Source: Planctomycetaceae bacterium (lineage in GTDB: Bacteria > Planctomycetota > Phycisphaerae > Phycisphaerales > SM1A02). From it: a stretch of 6,963 nucleotides of DNA. A program made the position numbers and the translations under genes. The stretch is taken from NCBI GenBank assembly GCA_002685335.1, contig NYWY01000068.1, forward strand, positions 1 through 6,963, written 5' to 3'. This document shows positions 1-5,937 of the stretch, in pieces. The notes under the pieces are model-generated. The model ran no database searches. It saw nothing but the letters and a program-made list of their open reading frames with translations, and was not told the DNA's origin. Within the stretch, counting starts at the first letter, position 1; every line of letters begins with the position of its first letter.

Positions 1-180
1 GAGCCGATCCGCGGTATCCGGATTCTGGCTGACTGCCTGCCTGTCGCCTGGAACCGTCCGGGTGCCAAGCGACTCCAGTCCGCGGCCCTCAGGGCGATGC
101 TGTTGATCGAGCCGCTCCTTCGGCGAATCGTGAGCCCCGAACACGCCAAGTTTCTGTGGTTGATCGCAATCCGACCATGA
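1..180 (+). CDS. 3' end of an unidentified gene (possibly a SAM methyltransferase), truncated by the window edge
   Basis: Frame 1 is open from the first base to TGA at 178-180 and encodes 59 residues with GC-rich third positions like the neighbouring genes. The peptide begins EPIRGIRILADC and ends AKFLWLIAIRP. A short charged helix followed by a hydrophobic terminal strand of this kind is common at the end of class I SAM-dependent methyltransferases, but that resemblance is weak and is inference only. The stop overlaps the ATG of the deacetylase as ATGA, which indicates translational coupling and places this gene in the same operon. The main function lies upstream of the window and cannot be read. 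I am fairly sure that it is coding and unsure of the product. Confidence 0.6.
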   Translation, partial: EPIRGIRILADCLPVAWNRPGAKRLQSAALRAMLLIEPLLRRIVSPEHAKFLWLIAIRP

Positions 181-1724
181 TCGGCCTCGGTGCCATCCGG
201 ATTCGATCGAGACGCTCCTCCCATGTTCGCGACCTGCTCGGCCTCGCCGGCCTCCGAGGACCGTGGAACGCCGATCCACGCGGAGGCCGGCTCCTCACGG
301 TCGACGAGACCGGAGGGCCAATCACGGTGCTCCGGATCACGCCTCCCGATCTCCGCAATGATCCCCCTCAAGAGCCGAGCCAGAAAATTGGTCGCCGGTT
401 GTCGACCGCCGTCATCCATCGAGATCTCGCATCGGGCCCACCTCTGGTCTTCCCGCTTCACACGCCGGAACAGTCCGATGTCGGACTTCCACGCGGTACC
501 GAAGCGACCCGCGTCCTCGTCGCCCGAGAGGGCGGCGTCCTGGCCCGCGCCCATCGCAACCAAACCGTTCCGACCCTCGTCTTCGGATTCAGGCTCAGCG
601 ACCTCGCCACCGAGATCTTCGATCACCACCGATTTCATGGCGCCGGCCACCTCGCGATGGTGATTGAGTGGTATCTCGACCGGTTCGCCGGAGTGCCTTG
701 GGCCCGGGTGTCCCCCTGGCCCGACGGTCGACCGCCATTTCTTCTGAGCTTCGACGTCGAGGCCGGCACGCCGCGACGATCCGTCGGTCGTCGATTCCTC
801 CGCATCGGTGGTGTCGAGCTGAATCGACTCCGGCTGCCAAGACCGCTCCGGGGCCGCCGCCTCGTGACCGGCACCAACATGCTCCGCGACGTCGACGGCG
901 TACACCAGAGCCGTCGAGCCACGCTCGATCTCCGGCGATCGAAGGTGGGATGCGCAGCCAGTTCCCACGAGGTGGTGCAGTGGCAGCTCCGTCGCTGGCC
1001 CGGTGCGATGCCACCGGTTCAGCCCTCGCACGACCCGGACTTCCGGTCGTTCGCGAGCAAGATCTGCGGCCCTCACACCAACTTCTACTGCGGGGGCGTC
1101 CCCACTGATCGATTCGAAGACGAAGAGATCGGCTTCCACGGGACCGACCACACCCACTTCCACCAGATGAACGCATCGCGACTCGAACGCGAGCTCACGG
1201 AAGGACGCCTTGACACGGACGGTGCCCCCTGCATCGACGTGATCCGTGCACCGGGTCTCTGCTGGAGTCCTGCGTACTTCGCCGCTCTCGGCCCGGCGGG
1301 ATGGCGCGTGGATAGTTCGTTCCGCGAGGTCAATGATCGGCAGCCGATCGTTCCCATCCGGACGTCGGCAGGCTGGTGGGAACTGCCGGTACACGGGAAC
1401 ATCATGCACCGGGAGACCACACTTCCGTCCGAAGAACTCCTTGCCGATCGGATGATCAACCTCTACAGCCACGACCACGACGTCGACACCGAGGAACATC
1501 GAGACGTTCTCGAACGAAGGATCGCGGCGATCAGAGCCACGGGCCGGATCCCGACGACCATCGGTGAGCTGGGAACCTGGCTCGAGTCGGCCCGATCGAA
1601 CGAGCTCGCATCGGTGCGGTGGCGCGATGGCGAAGCGACGGTCGAGGGGAGTCTGATACCGGGTACCGTCGTCGAGAATCGAGGGGTCAAGAAACGCCCA
1701 AGCAAATCAATTAACAAAGAGTAG
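177..1724 (+). CDS. Polysaccharide deacetylase (NodB-homology, CE4-like) with N-terminal extension and large internal insert
   Basis: The protein has 515 residues from ATG 177. An in-frame GTG at 156 is possible, but the ATGA overlap with the upstream stop favours 177; there is no Shine-Dalgarno, consistent with coupling. NodB landmarks appear in order. FDVE with Asp193 fits the first catalytic motif. TNFYCGG (301-307) resembles the usual ATFFV strand. GFHGTDHTHFH has His321 and His325 in the HxxxH metal-ligand spacing. IRAPG has Arg357, WELPVHG lies near 401-407, and YSHDHD has His432 and His434. Members of the family remove acetyl groups from amino sugars or esters using a divalent metal. 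About 190 residues precede the domain, an arginine-rich insert of roughly 105 residues separates FDVE from TNFY, and the tail is lysine-rich. No signal peptide is visible, so where it acts is unclear. The next gene starts 12 bp downstream. Family assignment is good; the substrate is unknown. Confidence 0.8.
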   Translation: MIGLGAIRIRSRRSSHVRDLLGLAGLRGPWNADPRGGRLLTVDETGGPITVLRITPPDLRNDPPQEPSQKIGRRLSTAVIHRDLASGPPLVFPLHTPEQSDVGLPRGTEATRVLVAREGGVLARAHRNQTVPTLVFGFRLSDLATEIFDHHRFHGAGHLAMVIEWYLDRFAGVPWARVSPWPDGRPPFLLSFDVEAGTPRRSVGRRFLRIGGVELNRLRLPRPLRGRRLVTGTNMLRDVDGVHQSRRATLDLRRSKVGCAASSHEVVQWQLRRWPGAMPPVQPSHDPDFRSFASKICGPHTNFYCGGVPTDRFEDEEIGFHGTDHTHFHQMNASRLERELTEGRLDTDGAPCIDVIRAPGLCWSPAYFAALGPAGWRVDSSFREVNDRQPIVPIRTSAGWWELPVHGNIMHRETTLPSEELLADRMINLYSHDHDVDTEEHRDVLERRIAAIRATGRIPTTIGELGTWLESARSNELASVRWRDGEATVEGSLIPGTVVENRGVKKRPSKSINKE

Positions 1725-1739
1725 GATCACATCGCGATG
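1722..1739 (+). promoter_or_regulatory. Ribosome-binding site of the first epimerase-like gene, overlapping the deacetylase stop
   Basis: TAGGAT at 1722-1727 lies 9 nt before ATG 1737. The TAG is the stop codon of the deacetylase, so termination and re-initiation sites are physically merged. The same TAGGAT-N9-start arrangement recurs before the second paralogue. Confidence 0.55.
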
Positions 1740-3239
1740 CATCAACCGACCAAAGTCACTTACGGAGTCGATCCGTGGCCATCCGCCGTTCGCGCGAGGC
1801 TGCTCCTGGTGCTGCTCGTCGCGGCGGTGATCCTTACCGTGATCAGCGGGTGCTCGGACCGATCCGGCTCGACCGAATCCACGACGGGAACACCGGCGAG
1901 CCGCCTTCTCACGGCCACGGAGTCGGCCGGGCTCCCGCCCCTCCCGCCCTCTCGCGCCGAGGTCTACGACTATTACCGACTGGGGTTCTTCGAGGACGGG
2001 TATCCGGGCCGCCGGACCGCGGACGGGCTCGTACCCCATCCGATCTACGGCACCTACGTGATCTTGGACTATCTAAACCTCTTCAAAAAGACCAACGATC
2101 CAACCTTTCTCAAGGCCGCCAGCCACGTCGCGGACGCAGCGATGGCACGCATGGACACCAAGGACGAGATGCTCAGGTTCTATTACGAACCGGAGTGGGG
2201 ACTGGGATCATCGGGCGAGCGTTTCGTATCGGGCCTGACCCAGGCCCACTACCTCGATGTACTCTCCCGCTTCCAAGAGGTCTCGGGAGACCCGCGTTAC
2301 GCAGAGGCGTGCACGAAGATTCTTCGAAGCCTCGCGACCCCCGTCGAGGAGGGCGGCGTACTCGCGCTGACACCGAATGGCCCCGTGATCGAGGAGGCGC
2401 CACATACACCTCGGGATCTTGTACTGAACGGTTGGCTTAGTGCACTCCGTAGCCTGAGGCGTTATATCAACCGAACCGATTCCGAAGACGCCAAGACACT
2501 CCTCGCATCGAATCTCGAGACCCTGGCCTCGCTGCTCCCACTCTACGACGCGCCTGATGTCTTGAATTCTCGATACCGGATCCGCGGTTACGGCTACATC
2601 CGAATCACCCTCGGAGATCACGAGGGTGTACATCTTGAACGTCCGGTGCTCGAAATCCCAGGCGACGCCAACTACCCACTATCGGATGACCTCGAGACGA
2701 GATGGCATATGGGATTCGTGAGGGGGATCGAACGCGAGGGTGACCGATTCACCGCCACGTCCAATCGCATTCAGATGAACGTCGTGATGTCACTTCTGAG
2801 CATGCCCGAGCCCAACGTTCTGAGAATCCCGATTGATTCTCCGAGAAAGACGACGCTCGTGGCCGAAATCGCCGACGGACCTTTTGACCCCCTCCTCTCC
2901 GGCCGTCGAACGACCCGGTGGAATCGAATTGCCGAGATTGCGGTCGAACCAGGCCTCAATCAGGTCGAGATCGAACTCGGTTTCGATGAGATCTCCCCGT
3001 TCGTCTACCCGACCAACTTCCTCAAGAAGATCGGCGGCCGAAACTACAACAGTTACCACTTCTTGCACATCAAGCTTCTCGAATCTTTATGCGCTGAGCA
3101 CGGGATCGAGACGTTCTGCGATTTTTCCGAGCGATGGCGAGGGTATGTCGAGAAGTGGCCAGCGCATCCCGCGTACCGAGATGCGGACATCGAGTTGCAT
3201 CGCTACGAACAATCCCTGCATCACGCCGCGATGCCATGA
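1737..3239 (+). CDS. D-glucuronyl C5-epimerase-related lipoprotein, copy 1
   Basis: The protein has 500 residues. A hydrophobic stretch (22-36) ends in the lipobox ISGC with Cys39 as the lipidated residue; Ser at +2 would suit outer-membrane sorting. Similarity to the alpha/alpha-barrel catalytic domain of glucuronyl C5-epimerases is seen in blocks: VSGLTQAHYLDVL (164-176) for the family's QGQA segment, EEAPHTPRDLVLNGW (219-233) for EEYPTTPxxxVLNGF, LLPLYDAP followed by SRYRIR (266-283) for LPLYDTG...YDLRH, and YHFLHIKLL...RWRGY (440-470) for YHTTHINQL...RWKSY. These enzymes convert glucuronate to iduronate within a polymer. Tyr280 and Tyr440 match two catalytic tyrosines as I recall them from GLCE; the third is Ala221. 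A probably beta-rich segment (about 285-420) separates the two tyrosines, where GLCE has 18 residues. The family is moderately sure; true epimerase activity is uncertain, and a lyase or a different uronate substrate is possible. Confidence 0.65.
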   Translation: MHQPTKVTYGVDPWPSAVRARLLLVLLVAAVILTVISGCSDRSGSTESTTGTPASRLLTATESAGLPPLPPSRAEVYDYYRLGFFEDGYPGRRTADGLVPHPIYGTYVILDYLNLFKKTNDPTFLKAASHVADAAMARMDTKDEMLRFYYEPEWGLGSSGERFVSGLTQAHYLDVLSRFQEVSGDPRYAEACTKILRSLATPVEEGGVLALTPNGPVIEEAPHTPRDLVLNGWLSALRSLRRYINRTDSEDAKTLLASNLETLASLLPLYDAPDVLNSRYRIRGYGYIRITLGDHEGVHLERPVLEIPGDANYPLSDDLETRWHMGFVRGIEREGDRFTATSNRIQMNVVMSLLSMPEPNVLRIPIDSPRKTTLVAEIADGPFDPLLSGRRTTRWNRIAEIAVEPGLNQVEIELGFDEISPFVYPTNFLKKIGGRNYNSYHFLHIKLLESLCAEHGIETFCDFSERWRGYVEKWPAHPAYRDADIELHRYEQSLHHAAMP

Positions 3240-3331
3240 AGGCGGCGAGTCCGGCATCCCAATCGACGGTCGATGCACGCGGCCTCAGAAAAGGCCGAGA
3301 GTACCCACAGGGTGGATAGGATTTCAGCAAC
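3240..3331 (+). other. Intergenic spacer between paralogues, with a small hairpin
   Basis: This 92-bp gap has no convincing ORF of its own. CGGCCT at 3280-3285 and AGGCCG at 3292-3297 can form a 6-bp stem with a 6-nt loop. ATCGAC-G-GTCGAT (3262-3274) and ACCC-ACA-GGGT (3303-3313) are two further small inverted repeats. No T-tract follows any of them, so an intrinsic terminator is not supported. RNA processing or attenuation between the two genes is possible but unproven. No sigma-70 promoter is evident by eye. Confidence 0.3.
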
Positions 3332-3334
3332 TTG
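3317..3334 (+). promoter_or_regulatory. Ribosome-binding site and TTG start of the second epimerase-like gene
   Basis: TAGGAT at 3317-3322 precedes TTG 3332 by 9 nt, exactly as it precedes ATG 1737 in copy 1. TAG 3317 is an in-frame stop, so the start cannot lie further upstream, and no ATG lies in frame before the membrane segment. The alignment of TTGCTTCCACCGA with ATGCATCAACCGA of copy 1 decides the start. Confidence 0.65.
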
Positions 3335-4783
3335 CTTCCACCGAATACACGAAGACACCTGATTCGGCGATGGTTACCCGTCTCGTTAGCGACCCTCGTC
3401 ATCGCGATAATCGTCGCGACGCTGGTCCTCACCACGACGGGAACACCGGAGAGCCGCCTCCTCGCGGCCACGGAGTCCGTCGGTCTCCCTCCCTTGCCAC
3501 CTCATCGAGCCGAGGTCTACGACTACTACCGCCTCGGCTTCTTCGAGGACGGATACCCGGGCCGGCGGACCAAGTATTGGGGACTCGTTCCCCATCCGAT
3601 CTACGGGCCGTATGTGATCAGCAACTACCTGTCTCTCTTCAAAAAAACCAAGGAAACGAGGTTCCTTGAAGCCGCCTGTCGAGTCGCGGATGCCGCGTTG
3701 GCGAGAATGGACGACCAGGGGGGGATGCTCCGTTTTTTCTACGAACCGGAGTGGGGCCTCGGAAAGTCCGGAGAGCGGCGATACGTCTCCGGTCTGACCC
3801 AATCCCGCTATCTTGACCAGCTCTCCCAGCTTCACGAGATCTCGGGCGAAACTCGCTACGCGGAAGCGTGCACGAGGGTCTTGCGAAGTCTCGCGACCCC
3901 CGTCGAGGAAGGAGGGGTGCTCGCCTCCACACCGCACGGACCCGTGATCGAAGAGGCCCCGCATACGCCTCGAGATCTCGTTTTGAACGGCTGGCTGACG
4001 GCAATCCGAAACCTGAGACGCTATCTCGACCGCACCGATTCCGAAGAGGCGAAAAGGCTCCTCGCATCGAATCTAGAGACCCTGGCCTCGCTGCTCCCAC
4101 ACTACGACGCGCCTGATGTCTTGAATTCTCGATACCGGATCCGCGGTGACGGAACCGTCCGACTCACGCTCGGAAATCACCGGGGCGTCCATCTCGAACG
4201 TCCGACCTTGGACATACCGGGCGACGACGTGTACCCATTGTCGGATGAGGCCGAAACTCGATGGCACATGGGATTCAAAGGGGGGGTCGAACGCGAAGGC
4301 AACCGATTCGCCGCCACGTCCGATCGCATCCGGATGAACCTGGTGCTATCGCTCCTGAGCATGCCCGAGCCGAACGTACTGAGATTTTCAGTCGAAACTC
4401 CCCGAGCCACGACCCTCGTCGTCGAACTCGCCGACGGACCGTACCTCCCCCTCGGGTACAAACTTCAAGAAACCGGCTGGAAACAAGTCGAGGAAGTCAC
4501 ACTCGAACCCGGTACCAACCTGGTCGAGATCGAACTCGGTTTCGATGAAATCTCCCCGTTCGTCTACCCGACCAACTTCCTCAAGAAGATCGGGGGACGA
4601 CATTACAACGTCTATCACTACATTCACATAGACGCTCTCGCGTCACTGTGCGACGAATACGAGATCGAGGCGATCTGCGAATTCGCCGAGCGATGGCGAG
4701 AGTACGTGAAGAAATGGCCGGAACTTCCCGCGTATCGGGATGAAGACATCGAGTTGGATCGCTACAAAGCACCCGTTGACTGA
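3332..4783 (+). CDS. D-glucuronyl C5-epimerase-related membrane-anchored protein, copy 2
   Basis: The protein has 483 residues from a TTG start and is very similar to copy 1 over the mature part (most residues identical by eye). The N-terminus differs: basic residues (RRHLIRR, 7-13) lead into one hydrophobic segment (about 15-33) with no lipobox cysteine, so it is probably a signal anchor or a cleaved signal peptide. The family blocks are kept: YVSGLTQSRYLDQL, EEAPHTPRDLVLNGW, SRYRIRG with Tyr268, and YHYIHIDAL...RWREY with Tyr428. As in copy 1, the tyrosine expected in the EEYP motif is alanine (Ala209), and a segment of about 140 extra residues separates Tyr268 from Tyr428. The inferred role is uronate C5-epimerisation or a related step on an exported polysaccharide, at the inner membrane rather than on a lipid anchor. 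The C-terminus appears shortened by a 1-nt indel relative to copy 1, and its last 22 bp overlap the convergent gene. Confidence 0.65.
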   Translation: MLPPNTRRHLIRRWLPVSLATLVIAIIVATLVLTTTGTPESRLLAATESVGLPPLPPHRAEVYDYYRLGFFEDGYPGRRTKYWGLVPHPIYGPYVISNYLSLFKKTKETRFLEAACRVADAALARMDDQGGMLRFFYEPEWGLGKSGERRYVSGLTQSRYLDQLSQLHEISGETRYAEACTRVLRSLATPVEEGGVLASTPHGPVIEEAPHTPRDLVLNGWLTAIRNLRRYLDRTDSEEAKRLLASNLETLASLLPHYDAPDVLNSRYRIRGDGTVRLTLGNHRGVHLERPTLDIPGDDVYPLSDEAETRWHMGFKGGVEREGNRFAATSDRIRMNLVLSLLSMPEPNVLRFSVETPRATTLVVELADGPYLPLGYKLQETGWKQVEEVTLEPGTNLVEIELGFDEISPFVYPTNFLKKIGGRHYNVYHYIHIDALASLCDEYEIEAICEFAERWREYVKKWPELPAYRDEDIELDRYKAPVD

Positions 4784-5871
4784 CGCCGCGAAGCGATGAA
4801 CGTGGCCAGCCCCAGCAAGACGTGCATCGTCGCTCGCGGCCAACGGGTGCTCTTCTCGTCGCCGAGCCGGTCGAGAACCGCCTCCGCGAGCGATCCCGAC
4901 GCACGGCGGAGCGCGACGTCGAGCTGGGGGTCCGTGGATCGGCGTGATGCGAGCCTGAGCGACTCGCCCAGCGACCAGGCCCGCGCCGGGCTCGGGTGCG
5001 TGACCAGGTGCCTGCCCTCACCACACGGATGCACGAGGAACCCGGGCCGGCCTCGAAGATCGCGAGCGGCCGGCTCGTCCACGATGTCGAGCTTGTCGAC
5101 CCATCCGGCCGGCGCCGAGAATCCGGCCAGCGACTCGAGGATCCAATCGAGAACGAGGTCCTCGTCTAGACCATCCTCGATTCCCGCGATCGTGTAGCCC
5201 TGATGAAGAAGATCGAGCCTCATGGAATCCGAGTCGTAGCACCAGCCGAGACCCGGAACGCGGGACGCGGTTATGAGACTCCTGACGACATCCCGCCGAG
5301 GATCCCCTTCCTCGAGGTGCGACGTCCACGCGGCGAGCACGTTCCAGGGAGTTTGACGCATCCGAGGCGAGAACGTAGGCACCCGCACGGAACCGATCTC
5401 CACTTCGAACTCCCGCTGAGGTCGCTGCAGCCAGGCGAGACCGCGGTCGCGCAGCGCCGCGCCGGCCGGACCGATCTGGGAGCTGGCCGCCTTCAATCCC
5501 TCGACCACGATGCAGGTGGTGATGACGAAGGGCTCGTCGGCACCGACTTCCTTCCATCCGAAGCCGAGACCCCAACCGATGCGATCTGAATCAAGGGCGA
5601 CCGCGGTTGCGGCCAGTCGACCAACGCTCTCCTCGGACCAGATTCGAAGTTCGGCCTCGTCGAAACCCCCGATCTCCAGCATCGTCGCCACCGTGGACAG
5701 GAATCGCCCCTCGGCCATGGGATGGACGCGATGGTCGTCGCAGTACTCGTCGGGGCCACGGCCCTCGGCCTCTGCGAACCGTCGGGTCTCCTGATCAAGC
5801 GCTCGACGCGCACGGAGGGCGAGAGATTCCTGCGGTTTTTCCGGCGTTGCATTCGGACAAGGCTTCGACAT
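4762..5871 (-). CDS. Conserved-looking hypothetical protein, probably all-alpha (toroid-like)
   Basis: The protein has 369 residues, from ATG at 5871 to TAG at 4764-4762. No signal peptide or membrane segment is seen, so it is probably cytoplasmic. I do not recognise the family. Composition and spacing suggest repeated amphipathic helices joined by glycine/aromatic turns: GWGLGFGWKEVG (99-110), PWNVLAAWTSHL (175-186), PGLGWCYDSDSMRLDLLHQGY (206-226) and HPSPARAWSLGESLRLA (292-308). Such a pattern is typical of alpha/alpha-toroid proteins (terpene-cyclase/prenyltransferase-like folds, polysaccharide lyases, family 88/105 hydrolases), and several of these act on uronates. That is inference from pattern only. 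His223 and Tyr226 in LLHQGY and the acidic cluster DEYCDD (41-46) could be functional. It converges on the epimerase-like gene with a 22-bp overlap and diverges from the ABC gene across 66 bp. No clear Shine-Dalgarno precedes the start, so the exact start is less certain than the frame. Confidence 0.65.
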   Translation of the reverse strand: MSKPCPNATPEKPQESLALRARRALDQETRRFAEAEGRGPDEYCDDHRVHPMAEGRFLSTVATMLEIGGFDEAELRIWSEESVGRLAATAVALDSDRIGWGLGFGWKEVGADEPFVITTCIVVEGLKAASSQIGPAGAALRDRGLAWLQRPQREFEVEIGSVRVPTFSPRMRQTPWNVLAAWTSHLEEGDPRRDVVRSLITASRVPGLGWCYDSDSMRLDLLHQGYTIAGIEDGLDEDLVLDWILESLAGFSAPAGWVDKLDIVDEPAARDLRGRPGFLVHPCGEGRHLVTHPSPARAWSLGESLRLASRRSTDPQLDVALRRASGSLAEAVLDRLGDEKSTRWPRATMHVLLGLATFIASRRQSTGAL

Positions 5872-5937
5872 GATCGGAAGACTAGCGGAATAGACCGGGC
5901 CGGAGAATTACCGTTACCGTGCCAATGGGAGCGTGTC
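5872..5937. promoter_or_regulatory. Divergent intergenic region, presumed promoters for both flanking genes
   Basis: These 66 bp separate the minus-strand hypothetical gene from the plus-strand ABC gene and must hold the 5' signals of both unless promoters lie inside the genes. It is slightly more AT-rich than its surroundings (for example GAGAATTACCGTTACCG at 5903-5919). No good -35/-10 pair can be defended by eye. GGGAG at 5927-5931 is the Shine-Dalgarno of the ABC gene. Confidence 0.35.

Larger units (their letters stand above)
1718..3240 (+). repeat. Tandem duplication, unit 1
   Basis: This unit pairs with 3313-4800. Homology runs from the ribosome-binding site (TAGGAT at 1722) through the whole epimerase-like gene to the TGA at 3237-3239. 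Aligned positions differ by 1595 at the start and by 1559 over most of the coding region. At the end, 3223-3240 matches 4783-4800 at 16 of 18 bases. The copies are clearly diverged overall apart from two short near-identical tracts. Confidence 0.85.
3313..4800 (+). repeat. Tandem duplication, unit 2
   Basis: This is the partner of 1718-3240. TAGGAT (3317-3322), the start-codon region and the TGA at 4797-4799 that corresponds to copy 1's stop are all conserved. A 1-nt length difference just before the end (16 nt versus 17 nt between CGCTAC and ACGCCGCG) puts copy 2 into another frame, and it stops earlier, at 4781-4783. Confidence 0.85.

Noticed and set aside
156..179. GTG at 156 as the deacetylase start
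   Set aside because: It has no ribosome-binding site and lengthens the overlap with the upstream gene; ATG 177 in an ATGA overlap is the more usual coupled arrangement. It cannot be excluded.
595..1176. Long minus-strand and plus-strand alternative ORFs (595-1176 minus, 668-1108 plus) inside the deacetylase gene
   Set aside because: Their translations are low-complexity Arg/Ser/Pro strings typical of out-of-frame reading of GC-rich DNA, and the deacetylase frame keeps GC-rich third positions throughout.
3280..3313. Intrinsic terminator between the two paralogues
   Set aside because: The stems are short (6 and 4 bp) and no U-tract follows.
2833..3669. 278-residue plus-strand ORF bridging the two epimerase-like genes
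   Set aside because: It overlaps two genes with recognisable domain motifs and its product is Ser/Arg-rich without any motif; it is a shadow frame.
1737..4783. Alginate C5-epimerase (AlgG/AlgE type) as the identity of the paralogues
   Set aside because: Those are right-handed beta-helix proteins with parallel-beta repeats. The sequences here instead match the helical GLCE blocks, including the VLNG motif and the terminal YHxxH...RWxxY block.
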